A program made the position numbers and the translations under genes. The notes under the pieces were generated by a model. The model was given only the letters and a program-made list of their open reading frames with translations, ran no database searches and was not told the DNA's origin. Positions 37,175 to 46,051 of a stretch of DNA of 49,547 nt are shown here, piece by piece. How positions within the stretch are numbered: position 1 is the stretch's first letter; the number at the start of each line of letters is the position of its first letter. The stretch covers positions 1 through 49,547 of the forward strand of contig NZ_VOTZ01000019.1 of assembly GCF_024372745.1 (NCBI RefSeq), read 5' to 3'. Source of the stretch: Methanocalculus taiwanensis (GTDB taxonomy: Archaea; Halobacteriota; Methanomicrobia; Methanomicrobiales; Methanocorpusculaceae).

Positions 37175-37818
37175 GCCGGAGGCTCCCCCCCGGTACACGC
37201 CCGACACGGATCGAACTGCTGAAGGTGCGCAAGCGGCTTGTGATCGCGGAGAAGGGGCACGAGCTCCTCAGGGAGAAGCTTGACGCGATGGTGATGGAGT
37301 TCTTCTCCCTCTCAAAACGGCGGGATGAGCTGAGGGGAGTGATGGAGAAGGCGTTTGCTGCGGCATACCCGGCACTCTTTGCAGCGGAGATGGCGGCGTC
37401 TCACCGGGAAGTGGAGAGCTGTGCCGCTGTCGAGCGGATCATACCCGATCTTTTGGTAATTGAGAAGGGTATCATGGGGGTAGGGGTTCCGCGATTTGAT
37501 ATCCCCGATCCGCTCAGGGAGGGGCGTGTCCCCGGATACGGCTTCCCGGCAGCAACCGGGAGGCTGGATTGCGCTTCCGATCTTGCAGAAGAGGCAATTG
37601 CCGCCGCCATCCGGCTCGCCGAGGTGGAAGGCGCCCTCCTCCGCCTTTCGTCCCGGATAACTTCGGTCAGGCGGCGGGCAAATGCCCTTGATTCGATCAT
37701 GATCCCGCAGCAAAAAAGGATTATTGCCTATATCTCGGATTATCTTGAGGAGATGGAGCGGGAGGATCTCTTCAGGAGGAAACGGACAAAGGCACGGGGG
37801 GAGGAGCGGCGATGGTGA
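37171..37818 (+). CDS. atpD: A-type ATP synthase subunit D (central stalk)
   Basis: 215 residues from a GTG start overlapping the atpB stop. The family opening [31 protein letters not shown] is present, as are long antiparallel coiled-coil helices at both ends (the second near [31 protein letters not shown]). The middle of the protein is a short globular insert. It forms the rotating shaft together with F. Confidence 0.95.
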   Translation: MSRRLPPGTRPTRIELLKVRKRLVIAEKGHELLREKLDAMVMEFFSLSKRRDELRGVMEKAFAAAYPALFAAEMAASHREVESCAAVERIIPDLLVIEKGIMGVGVPRFDIPDPLREGRVPGYGFPAATGRLDCASDLAEEAIAAAIRLAEVEGALLRLSSRITSVRRRANALDSIMIPQQKRIIAYISDYLEEMEREDLFRRKRTKARGEERRW

Positions 37819-37922
37819 ATGACTATCTGCCGCTCCTCTATCTGGCTCTTGGGATCGCCGGGGTACTGACGGTTGCAATCGGGGGGATTGTGCTGATATT
37901 GATTGTGATTGGGGTTATTTGA
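37812..37922 (+). CDS. Small one-helix membrane protein closing the ATP synthase operon
   Basis: 36 residues. The ATG lies inside the last codons of atpD (ATGGTGA overlap), so it is translationally coupled to the operon. After a short [12 protein letters not shown] start the remainder is hydrophobic (LGIAGVLTVAIGGIVLILIVIGVI), giving one membrane helix, or two short ones split at the glycines. No family is recognised. Its position suggests an assembly or accessory subunit of this ATP synthase, comparable in size to small membrane subunits of other rotary ATPases, but this is inference from position. It is followed only 51 bp later by the convergent dockerin gene. Confidence 0.65.
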   Translation: MVNDYLPLLYLALGIAGVLTVAIGGIVLILIVIGVI

Positions 37923-37973
37923 GACGTTTGCCGTTCCCATGAAATCCATGGAACCGGATAGTACACTACCCAA

Positions 37974-40900
37974 TCAAAGCTCTGAAATTTTCCCGACATA
38001 GTAGTAAGCGATTATTGCGGCATCGGCACCATTCACTCTGCCATCTTTGTTGAAATCTGCTGCTAAATCTGGTTTGATTTGTTCTAATGCCATCCATGCG
38101 ACTTTTGATACATCTCCTATATCAACATGCCCGTTTCCATTGAAATCACCTTGGATATTAACGATAACTCTGTCTATCTGGGTGTCAGTGTTAATTCCGC
38201 CATCATTCTTCGCGGTGAGCCTGATGGAGTAGTTTCCTGGTTCGAAGAAGGTGTATTGGGGGTTTTTCAACTGTGAGAAGGTTCTCCAGCCGATACCTGT
38301 ATTGTATTCCCATCTGAATGCGTCGGGATTTTTGGTTGACATATCGGTAAAATTAACGGTAAGGGGAGCATTTCCCTTGTGCGGTGCGGTTATGAAGGTG
38401 GCATTGGGTGGGGATGGGAGAAAATCTCCTTTGGAATAATCATGTGTTCTATAAGGAGATCTATTATAATCTATTTGAATATTATCCTGGCTCATTATAA
38501 CTACATCCCGCAACTCATAAGGCCCGTCAATACCCTGTAATCCGATTACCCGTCCACTGAATAAAAGGGGTGCTATATTTTCTCCCATGTAGAATTCTCC
38601 TTCATAAAATGCAGTGGTGATGTGCCCGGAATATCCATACAGTGCTGCTGAGACTTTGTATCTTCCAGCGTGTGTCACTGACAGTCCGGTATCAATTCTC
38701 AAGAAATCCAAGGTTCCGTCCCCATCTGAATCAATAGCGAAATCGGCATATGTATCTGTTAGGGAGATCTGGGCTCCTTCGAATTGGGAGGGGGTGTAGC
38801 TCTCAGTTAAATGGGCATATGCCCTATTGTCAAGGATAAATGCTTCCCTTCCCCCGGACTCTGACAGGATTACATTGAGTATATATGGTCCATTTCTTTC
38901 AGATTGATGGATCTCTGTCCCGTTAAATTGTAAAGTAACTTCGAAAATGCCGTTGGTGGCAAGAGGGATCCGTTGCGATGAGGATGCTATGAAGGTACCC
39001 TCTTCATCAGTGAGGTTTCCATATAGCGTATATGTTCCCGGATAGTCAACGCCCAATGTCACATCAACGATAAGAAGATTGTATAATCCATTCCCGTTTG
39101 TATCGAGACCATTATCTACAAAATGAAGGAATCCAGAGTCATCGGTCTCTTCTGAGAGGAGTATTGTCTGATCGAGAGAGGGTATGGTTACACGTTCACT
39201 ACTATATGTTGATGGGACAGTTGAATCTGCCTGCTCTTTGGCCATCCTCCCTCCATCTGACCAGTCTTTGGTATAATCATACCTGGGTACAAAGCCTTCG
39301 ACACGGCCGAGAGCCCGGTTCTCCTCCCGGTAGCAGAGATACTCTTCGTCTCCATACGTGATGTAATTTTGATCAAAATGAGTACGGAAATTGTATGTGT
39401 CTGTATGGTTGATGTCGGTTTGGGATCCCCGGGGTTCCCATTCTGTCGTCAGTGTTCCATTTTCAAAAGCATCAGGTAGATTGTCGTTTGATGTCTGATA
39501 GTATGATCGGCCATCTGCTCTATAATTATATCGTAATGATGAGTTATTGTAATCAGAGTCATGCAATCCTGAAAATATTCCCGATTCACGTGTAAGCCGT
39601 ATTGTTTCATGATGGAGTTCATGGAAGACTGTTGCTGTTGCCCCTGTTATTCCAACTGTCCCACCGATGGTCTCCCCATCAGGTTCGAGAGCGGTGTTGA
39701 GGGTGATTGTATTCCATAGTGTCGGAGCTGCCGGACCAAGGGCGATGATTCCTGTTGATGAATTATAATAACCTGCGCTGCCAGTGCCTGGATCATAGGT
39801 TGTCAGATTGATCTTCTCGATAGAACCCTCCCTTTTCCAGTAATGGTACCAGTTTGGCTCGTTAGTTAGAATGGATGGATCCTTTCTCCAGTTTAGCGGG
39901 GATGCATAGGGATTTGTCTTCCAGTCAGATGGACCTCCCATTGGGAAGAACACTTTGAAATCAATATCTTTCTGATCGAGAAGGTATGGGTCGTTTTCGC
40001 CATTTTGTTTGCCAAAGAGCTTCACTTGTAACTGTTTATTGCCATATTCTCCGTATTGCCATGTTTTTCCCTGAGAATAATTCAGGTTTGTTTTTCCTCC
40101 GAGTCTTTCTTCAGGACGTGATGATGCTTCTGTGCCGTTCAAAAAATCCCACTCCAGACCGCAGATCTCATATCCGGGCACTTCAGCGATAACGGCAGAG
40201 AATATTGTCTTTGTTTCCGGTCCCGTAACTGGTATTTTAGGGGAGTAGTTTAGATGCAGTATGACTGGTATTGTGGTGAACATCTGGATTCGGGAATTGT
40301 CGCTGTCAACCACATAGACTTTGCTCCCCTCCCCATACACAGCGACACTTCTTGGTCTGAGAAACTCTCCATCAGCTGTACCGTACCTTCCCCATGCTGT
40401 GATGAATCTGCCATTACTGCTGAATTTTTGTATACGGTCGTTTTGGAGATCTGCCACATAAACGCCACCCGTATCATCAACTGCAATCCCCCAAGGCCAG
40501 TATAATTGCCCTTCTTCCGAACCCTGTGTCCCCCAGGATGTAATATAGGTGCCATTGTCTGTGAATTTCTGGATGCGATGGTTTTGGTTGTCTGCTACAT
40601 ATATATTGCCGGATATATCGACTGTGATTCCGGTAGGTGCTGAAAACTGGCCCTCACCCGAACCATGAGATCCCCAGCTGGTGATGTAGGTGCCGCCACC
40701 TGTAAACTTCTGTACGCGATGGTTATTTTCATCTGTTACATAGACAACTCCTGAACTACTATCAACGGCGACATCATGTGGATAGATGAACTGCCCCGGT
40801 TTTTCTCCATATCCTCCCCAATTTGTTATAAATATCCCTGTGCGTGAGAATTTCCATACCCGGTGATTGGATGAATCGGTCAGGTAGACATTCCCGAAAG

Positions 40901-41216
40901 CGTCACATGCAATCCCCTTTGGAGTAAATAATTTTCCGGTTTCAGGATCCCTTGTTTTCCATGTGGTGATAAATCGGCCTGTGCTATCGAAGATCTGGAC
41001 GCGGTTATTTCTGCTCTCTGTTACAAGGACGTTTCCAGCAGTGTCAAGTGTAGCATACACCGGTGTTCTAAACTCCCCTTCCCCTTCCCCAAAAGTACCC
41101 CACTTTGTCACATAACTATAGTTTTCAATAGCCTGCACTCCTGAAGCAAGAAAGGAGAATATGATCAGGAGAAAGAGGATCATCCTTATTGCCTGGTTAT
41201 TTCGTCTTCCTATCAT
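37974..41216 (-). CDS. Exported NHL-propeller protein with HEXXH motif, PKD and dockerin domains
   Basis: 1080 residues from the ATG at 41216, preferred over a GTG at 41228 because GGTGGTG lies about 7 nt upstream. Signal peptide about 10-30. Six NHL repeats (about 35-320; motif NHRVQKF / GIAVD / VYVAD). A middle region (about 330-760) contains HELHH (H532, E533, H536), a zinc-peptidase-like HEXXH. Beta-sandwich modules follow with SDGDGTLDFLRID, then a PKD domain (about 940-1020: APLTVNFTDMSTKNPDAFRWEY) and a C-terminal type I dockerin with two DxNxDG loops (DFNGNGHVDIGD and DFNKDGRVNGAD) ending AYYYVGKISEL. The dockerin suggests binding to cohesins on the cell surface. Proteolysis is possible but unproven. 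Confidence 0.9.
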   Translation of the reverse strand: MIGRRNNQAIRMILFLLIIFSFLASGVQAIENYSYVTKWGTFGEGEGEFRTPVYATLDTAGNVLVTESRNNRVQIFDSTGRFITTWKTRDPETGKLFTPKGIACDAFGNVYLTDSSNHRVWKFSRTGIFITNWGGYGEKPGQFIYPHDVAVDSSSGVVYVTDENNHRVQKFTGGGTYITSWGSHGSGEGQFSAPTGITVDISGNIYVADNQNHRIQKFTDNGTYITSWGTQGSEEGQLYWPWGIAVDDTGGVYVADLQNDRIQKFSSNGRFITAWGRYGTADGEFLRPRSVAVYGEGSKVYVVDSDNSRIQMFTTIPVILHLNYSPKIPVTGPETKTIFSAVIAEVPGYEICGLEWDFLNGTEASSRPEERLGGKTNLNYSQGKTWQYGEYGNKQLQVKLFGKQNGENDPYLLDQKDIDFKVFFPMGGPSDWKTNPYASPLNWRKDPSILTNEPNWYHYWKREGSIEKINLTTYDPGTGSAGYYNSSTGIIALGPAAPTLWNTITLNTALEPDGETIGGTVGITGATATVFHELHHETIRLTRESGIFSGLHDSDYNNSSLRYNYRADGRSYYQTSNDNLPDAFENGTLTTEWEPRGSQTDINHTDTYNFRTHFDQNYITYGDEEYLCYREENRALGRVEGFVPRYDYTKDWSDGGRMAKEQADSTVPSTYSSERVTIPSLDQTILLSEETDDSGFLHFVDNGLDTNGNGLYNLLIVDVTLGVDYPGTYTLYGNLTDEEGTFIASSSQRIPLATNGIFEVTLQFNGTEIHQSERNGPYILNVILSESGGREAFILDNRAYAHLTESYTPSQFEGAQISLTDTYADFAIDSDGDGTLDFLRIDTGLSVTHAGRYKVSAALYGYSGHITTAFYEGEFYMGENIAPLLFSGRVIGLQGIDGPYELRDVVIMSQDNIQIDYNRSPYRTHDYSKGDFLPSPPNATFITAPHKGNAPLTVNFTDMSTKNPDAFRWEYNTGIGWRTFSQLKNPQYTFFEPGNYSIRLTAKNDGGINTDTQIDRVIVNIQGDFNGNGHVDIGDVSKVAWMALEQIKPDLAADFNKDGRVNGADAAIIAYYYVGKISEL

Positions 41217-41468
41217 CGTTTCCACCACCGTTCATGGCAACACCGCAGGATATACGACTTTATTGCACCGGTAAAATCCTGTTTGGCGATATCCGCTTCC
41301 CTGTCATACTGGTATTTCAGAAAAAAAACGAAATGGGGTGATTCAGTAACCAGATTGTGAGATACTGACATGATGAGTGGGGAGCATTCTTCCCATCATT
41401 ATCCGTCTAATATCTCTTTTTATATAAAAAACTATTGTTGGTTTCCGACCCTCTCCACTCACGTGAGT

Positions 41469-43664
41469 TCAGAGCTCACTGATCTTTCCTACATAATAGT
41501 AGGCGATTTTGGCAGCATCTTCGCTACCGACTCTGTTCTCTCCGTCAAAGTCCGCCTCAAAATCTTCTTCAATGAGGCCTGCTGCCATCCATGCAACCTT
41601 TGAAACGTCCCCGATATCTATCCTCTGATTGCCGTTAAAGTCGGCACGCTGATGAATAATCAATATTGCATTCTCTATTCTGCCAAATTCAACCGCGAAA
41701 TGAGGTCGGCTCCAGGCAGCATCAAGAATCTCGATCCTGCTTTCCCCGGGAACGGCCCTGGCACGAACCATGATTTCCAGGATCTGAAGAGGTGTTGCGC
41801 CGGCAGTAAAAGTGCTGGTATTTCCGATAAGGATAATCATGGCACTTCCCGTTTCATCATTGATTGTGCTCTCAATGATTACTCCTTTGGAGACTGAGTT
41901 GTTAACCATGATACTGATAATTCGTGCGTACTCGGGACTGATCGTTACATTCAGGGATATTCTACCGGCATCGGTGATATTAGTGATCTGAATTGGAATT
42001 GTGTTGTTCATACCGGTAGCAAGGTTGAGTGTTCCTGCACGGATTCCCATATCGGATCTTGGTTGAAGAGCAACGATATGATCCTTCTTTTGTGTTCGGT
42101 TTGATCCGATTCCATTCTTCGCCTCAAGTTCAACTGTGTAGATACCAGGTATTGTGTAGATGTGTGTGGGGTTTTGATCGGTTGATGTCGCCTGATCCCC
42201 AAAATCCCAGAGCCAGGATGTAGGGTATTCTGTTGATGTGTCGGTGTACGCGATAGTGAGTGGTACCATGCCGATCGTTCGATCTTCGGTGAAGTTTGCA
42301 ATTGGGGCGGTAGTTGGAGCAGACGTTTCTCTATCATGGATATAGATGGATTTGGGATATGATGACCCACCTGGAATGAGATTGGATGCTCTCCCCTCAA
42401 AGGCTATGTACCTGCCATCTTCAGAAATCACAGCATTTTCAGTGGTGCCATCTGCGGGTGTTCCATCATATGCAACAGAGATGAGCGTGGTGCTCTCTGT
42501 TTCGATCTCGTAGAGGAAGATGCGTTTCATGTAGGATTCTGGAGGTAATCCGGTGACAAGATTTGTTGACTCAGAATCATATGTAATATATCTGCCATCT
42601 CCGGAGATGGAGGGATTATGTGACCAGTAGTTGCCGGGTGCTCCATTTGGATCTTTTGATACGCGGGTGGTTGTAGTATGTTCTCTGTCATGTACAAAGA
42701 TATCCGGAAGCTCACCATACCCCTTTGATTCTGCCCCTGATTCAAAATTCTTTGATTTTGATGTAAATGTGATAAACCTTCCATCATCAGATATTGAAGG
42801 CGAGGATGATTCGCCATCCCCTTCGGTCCCATTTGATGCAATCGAGACTCTTGAAGTGATTTTTGCACCTTTCAAATGCACAAAGATATCAGCCAGTCCA
42901 TTCGTATCATTCGGCACAAGATTGTTTGCAGAGGAGTCAAATGCAATGATGCCGCCTTTATCCGCAGTTGAAGGGTTTAACGACTGTCCGAGTCCTGCCT
43001 GCCCGCTTGAGCTGACTGAAACCCGCGTGGTGGTGCTCGAGTTTATATCATGTATATAAACATAGGTATACCCTGCGTGGCCTGTCGGCTCACCAAAGTC
43101 ATCCATTGATTCAAATGCTATGTAATGACCATCCAAAGAGATAGATGGATTCCGTCCGCCCCATCCTTCTGTACCATCTGTTGCTACGGAGACACGGGTA
43201 ATATTTGCGTTATTCCTGTCATATACAAAGATATCAGTCCTGCCGTTTGTATCATTCAGCACAAGGTTGTTTGCATTTGACTGAAATGCTATATATCGCC
43301 CATCTGATGAGATTACAGGTTTTGTGGAGTCTCCGTTTGCTTGTGTTCCATTTATAGCAGTGGATACAAGAGTTGTGGTTCCTGCTATTCTATCCCGCAC
43401 GAATATATTCTGAAGCCAGGTTGGCGGGTCCATTCCCTGCACGAGGTTTGATGAACTTGATGAAAAGGTCACAAACCTGCCATCCGATGAAATGTCCCCC
43501 AGAAATGAATCTGAATTTCCTGGATTACCGTCTGTTGCGACTGAAACGAGGATATTACTTCCTCTGCTGAATGAATCAGCCATGACTCCTGTTCCAGAAC
43601 AGAAGCAGAGAAGAAGAAATCCAATTAGTATGATTTTCCGGTTTCTGTACAGTGCTTTTGTCAT
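41469..43664 (-). CDS. Exported TolB-like propeller protein with PKD, cohesin-like and dockerin domains
   Basis: 731 residues; GGAGGAG 4-5 nt before the ATG. Signal peptide about 10-30. Repeats of SISDDGRYIAFxSxAxNLV...DIFVHDR (about 35-445) form a TolB/WD40-like propeller. A PKD domain follows (about 453-535: MVPLTIAYTDTSTEYPTSWLWDFGD), then a cohesin-like domain (about 540-675: GIRAGTLNLATGMNNTIPIQI). The C-terminus is a type I dockerin (DFNGNQRIDIGD and DFDGENRVGSED) ending AYYYVGKISEL. A cohesin-like and a dockerin domain in one chain could allow self-assembly or chain formation. The dockerin tail is almost the same as in the neighbouring NHL protein, pointing to duplication or cassette exchange. 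Confidence 0.9.
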   Translation of the reverse strand: MTKALYRNRKIILIGFLLLCFCSGTGVMADSFSRGSNILVSVATDGNPGNSDSFLGDISSDGRFVTFSSSSSNLVQGMDPPTWLQNIFVRDRIAGTTTLVSTAINGTQANGDSTKPVISSDGRYIAFQSNANNLVLNDTNGRTDIFVYDRNNANITRVSVATDGTEGWGGRNPSISLDGHYIAFESMDDFGEPTGHAGYTYVYIHDINSSTTTRVSVSSSGQAGLGQSLNPSTADKGGIIAFDSSANNLVPNDTNGLADIFVHLKGAKITSRVSIASNGTEGDGESSSPSISDDGRFITFTSKSKNFESGAESKGYGELPDIFVHDREHTTTTRVSKDPNGAPGNYWSHNPSISGDGRYITYDSESTNLVTGLPPESYMKRIFLYEIETESTTLISVAYDGTPADGTTENAVISEDGRYIAFEGRASNLIPGGSSYPKSIYIHDRETSAPTTAPIANFTEDRTIGMVPLTIAYTDTSTEYPTSWLWDFGDQATSTDQNPTHIYTIPGIYTVELEAKNGIGSNRTQKKDHIVALQPRSDMGIRAGTLNLATGMNNTIPIQITNITDAGRISLNVTISPEYARIISIMVNNSVSKGVIIESTINDETGSAMIILIGNTSTFTAGATPLQILEIMVRARAVPGESRIEILDAAWSRPHFAVEFGRIENAILIIHQRADFNGNQRIDIGDVSKVAWMAAGLIEEDFEADFDGENRVGSEDAAKIAYYYVGKISEL

Positions 43665-44013
43665 CTCTCTCCTCCAAAATTTTAAAAAAAATTAACTGTT
43701 TGGACATCCATTTTATGGTTCCATCCAGCTTTAAATGGAGTATAATCTGTTATTATTAATATCTATCTCTTGAGCAATTTATTGCTCAATTAATGTTAAA
43801 TATAAAATTGTATTTTCTCTAATCTTTTCAGATGTTGAATTGTAATGTGTCAATCTCCATAATTATGAGGATTGTTTTTGACTCGGGGTTATTGATACTC
43901 GGGGTCCGATCTATTAGCTCTATTCAGGGGATGCGGGATGCGCCTGCTAAGTGATTTCCGTGTAGTACCTCAAACCCTGCCTGATGATTTGGCTTCTATA
44001 TTCGATACTACTC
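43665..44013. other. A/T-rich intergenic region
   Basis: 349 bp between two minus-strand dockerin genes. It holds the inverted repeat at 43770-43789 and two copies of ACTCGGGGT (about 43879 and 43898). No gene, tRNA or dockerin remnant was recognised in it. Confidence 0.5.
43770..43789. promoter_or_regulatory. Inverted repeat TTGAGCAAT-TT-ATTGCTCAA
   Basis: Perfect 9-bp arms (43770-43778 and 43781-43789) separated by 2 bp, about 106 bp upstream of the start of the TolB-like dockerin gene. The compact symmetrical form suits a dimeric DNA-binding protein site better than a terminator, as the loop is too small for a stable hairpin. Confidence 0.45.
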
Positions 44014-44586
44014 TCAGAGCACCTGGTTCTTCCCCACATAATAATATGCAATCCGGGCTGCGTCTGCCGCATCAACCCCTCCATCACTATTGAAATCAGC
44101 TGCCGGATCCGGATCAATAAGCCCGGCTGCCATCCAGGCAACCTTTGCGACATCCCCGATATCGATCCGATCGTTTTGGTTTAAATCACCTCTGAGCAGT
44201 CGGGCATCAAGGTCGATTTGGTAGCTTTCTCCGCTTACGAAGGGGATAGTGTTATTTGCCGGAATATCATTCACCAGAAATGTGATCATCTTCCCCAGGT
44301 CATCCCCTTCCCCCTGGATGACGATCCGCTCATCAAAGGCTCCTGTCCCACCGAATATCCCGGATGTTCTGATTATGATCCTGCCACGTTCCAGATTGTC
44401 TATGTACGCAACGACGATTGTCCCGGCAGGAGCCGGTTCACCGTTGATGGTGACGGTGCCGGATATCTCGCAGGGAAGGAGCGGGATGGATGATGCCAAT
44501 GCTACAGGTATTATGGCTCCAATTGCGATGCCCATCAATAGAATGGTTGTAAAAACTGCCTTTGAGTTGTTTTTTATCGGCATCAT
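44014..44586 (-). CDS. Small exported dockerin protein
   Basis: 190 residues. Signal peptide about 12-32 (ILLMGIAIGAIIPVALASS). A short beta-sandwich domain (about 36-130: CEISGTVTINGEPAPAGTIVVAYIDN) resembles a carboxypeptidase-regulatory or invasin-type fold seen in archaeal surface proteins. The C-terminal type I dockerin has two calcium loops (DLNQNDRIDIGD and DFNSDGGVDAAD) and ends AYYYVGKNQVL. It has no enzyme motif and could be an adaptor that presents its domain on a cohesin scaffold. ATGs at 44586 and 44583 are both possible. Confidence 0.87.
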   Translation of the reverse strand: MMPIKNNSKAVFTTILLMGIAIGAIIPVALASSIPLLPCEISGTVTINGEPAPAGTIVVAYIDNLERGRIIIRTSGIFGGTGAFDERIVIQGEGDDLGKMITFLVNDIPANNTIPFVSGESYQIDLDARLLRGDLNQNDRIDIGDVAKVAWMAAGLIDPDPAADFNSDGGVDAADAARIAYYYVGKNQVL

Positions 44587-44610
44587 GGCTGCCCCTGTTT
44601 GTTTCTGTTT

Positions 44611-44620
44611 ATTATATTTA
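44611..44620 (-). promoter_or_regulatory. TATA-like box of the small dockerin gene
   Basis: TAAATATAAT on the minus strand lies 25-34 nt before the ATG pair at 44583/44586, in a very A/T-rich stretch. Good archaeal promoter spacing. Confidence 0.5.
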
Positions 44621-44780
44621 TGTTTGTTTTACGTTTTATCGGTCGTTCAGCAGACAGTCGAGATGGCCTCAACAATATAAAATAGTAATAAACCCAAAGA
44701 AAGAAAGGCTTTTTGGCTAAAGGCAGTCTTTTGAGACCGGATGCCTCCTGAAAATGTCAATTCCTGTTTGTATAATGATC

Positions 44781-44885
44781 TTATGAATTGCTGCTCTTCC
44801 CCACAGAATAACATACATTCAGGGTGGCATCGAATGCACCCACTTAGCCATTACCATTGAAATCTGTCCGGATCAGGATCGATCA
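44781..44885 (-). pseudogene. Decayed dockerin C-terminus
   Basis: Read on the minus strand, the segment gives LIDPDPD, then after a 2-base deletion DFNGNG, an in-frame TAA, VGAFDATLNVCYSVGKSSNS and a stop at 44781. This lines up with LIDPDPAADFNSDGGVDAADAARIAYYYVGK of the intact gene beside it. Only the second half of a dockerin remains, with one frameshift and one stop. It is the relic of a former tandem dockerin gene; the rest of 44587-44908 shows nothing recognisable. Confidence 0.8.
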
Positions 44886-44908
44886 GGTGGCACCTCCCCG
44901 GACCACGT

Positions 44909-45871
44909 CTACAGTCCGCTGGTAGTGGTCAGGTCTACATGGTAATTCGTGATGATCAGCTCGTTGATTACACCCCTCCCAGCACCATTTGAATTGATCA
45001 TCCGTGTTGCAGGTACGCGTTTGATGGTGAAGCCGGAATAGAGATCATCAAAGAAGCAGTCATCGGGATCGGTGTTTTTGGGATCTGAATTGGAGAGCAT
45101 GACTTTTGCTCCCTTTGCATCAAGTTCCCGGAAGAACTCAGCGAGACGAACCTGATCGCCTTCGTCAAACCCATCCTTTGCATATGAGGTGAATACGGCA
45201 GTCTTCTCGTTGAGTGGGCGGTAGGGGGGATCAAAATAGACAAACGTCTTATCATCCACAACATCCCGGCAGCAGGTGAAGTCTCCCTGCCTGATTGTGG
45301 TGTCCGCAAGGAGTTTTGCGACATTCCTCAGGTTCTCTGCATTCAGGATATCCGGGTTTTTGTACTTCCCAAAGGGAACATTGAACCCGCCTTTCTGGTT
45401 CACCCGGAACAGCCCGTTGAAACAGGTGCGGTTTAAAAAGATAATCCATGCCGCACGAGTGATCCAGTCCCGGTTGTATCCTTCACATGATATCAGAGAG
45501 AGCTGCCTGTTGAAGCTCTCCCTGATCTCGTAATAAAAGGCTTTTCTCCCCTCCTCGTCACGTTTGAAAAACTCAGATCGAAGGTGTTCCAGTTCTCCGA
45601 TCAACGCCTCGGCATCCTTCTGAATAACGGTGTAACAGAGGATCAGCTCGCAGTTGATGTCGTAGAGATATGACTGTTCTATGGTATGATGTTCATGCAG
45701 GGCAAAGAAGAGCGCCCCTCCGCCAATGAAAGGCTCGACATAACTGGTGATCTCCCCGTGGGCAATCCCTGGCGGGAGGCGGCCGATGAGTTCGGGCAGA
45801 AGTTGTGTTTTGCCGCCCGCCCATTTAAGAAACGGGTGCGCCTGTCCGGGTGTTCGTTTTGGCCTGGGCAT
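44909..45871 (-). CDS. dam: DNA adenine-N6 methyltransferase, D12 class
   Basis: 320 residues. PFLKWAGGK (13-21) is the SAM-binding motif of the Dam/DpnII group; YVEPFIGGGALFF (44-56) and the catalytic DPPY (214-217) give the alpha order of motifs. The target is likely GATC, as for most relatives, but the recognition residues cannot be read with certainty. No restriction endonuclease gene lies beside it, so it appears to be an orphan enzyme or a remnant of a restriction-modification system. The start is preceded by GGAGAC 12 nt upstream, a loose site. Confidence 0.92.
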   Translation of the reverse strand: MPRPKRTPGQAHPFLKWAGGKTQLLPELIGRLPPGIAHGEITSYVEPFIGGGALFFALHEHHTIEQSYLYDINCELILCYTVIQKDAEALIGELEHLRSEFFKRDEEGRKAFYYEIRESFNRQLSLISCEGYNRDWITRAAWIIFLNRTCFNGLFRVNQKGGFNVPFGKYKNPDILNAENLRNVAKLLADTTIRQGDFTCCRDVVDDKTFVYFDPPYRPLNEKTAVFTSYAKDGFDEGDQVRLAEFFRELDAKGAKVMLSNSDPKNTDPDDCFFDDLYSGFTIKRVPATRMINSNGAGRGVINELIITNYHVDLTTTSGL

Positions 45872-45938
45872 AGTTAGAGTGTCTCCTTGGTGGCTGTTCC
45901 TGCTTCTTTGGTATCTATGTGTACTATGAACAAAAAAA

Positions 45939-46000
45939 TCCGCCAGATTGAGTCAGGGGCTCCAGCCTGATACTCCAAAGGATGGCGGAATCTGGCGCCA
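45939..46000. other. Nested inverted repeats: candidate RNA hairpin
   Basis: The outer arm CGCCAGATT (45941-45949) pairs with AATCTGGCG (45989-45997). Directly inside, GAGTCAGG (45950-45957) pairs with CCTGATACTC (45966-45975) with a 2-base bulge, around an 8-base loop. A 13-base asymmetric bulge contains GGATGGCGG. The element lies between the methyltransferase start and the end of the minus-strand peptidase gene. It could be a structured RNA, a transcription end signal or a small mobile repeat. Confidence 0.5.
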
Positions 46001-46051
46001 GCACCCGTCATGGAGCCTGTAAAGAGGGGGATGTGGTATTATTCGATTGGT

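Noticed and set aside
41370-41405. Imperfect hairpin between the two large dockerin genes
   Set aside because: Arms around ATGATG and CCCATCAT pair only with several mismatches, too weak to call a terminator.
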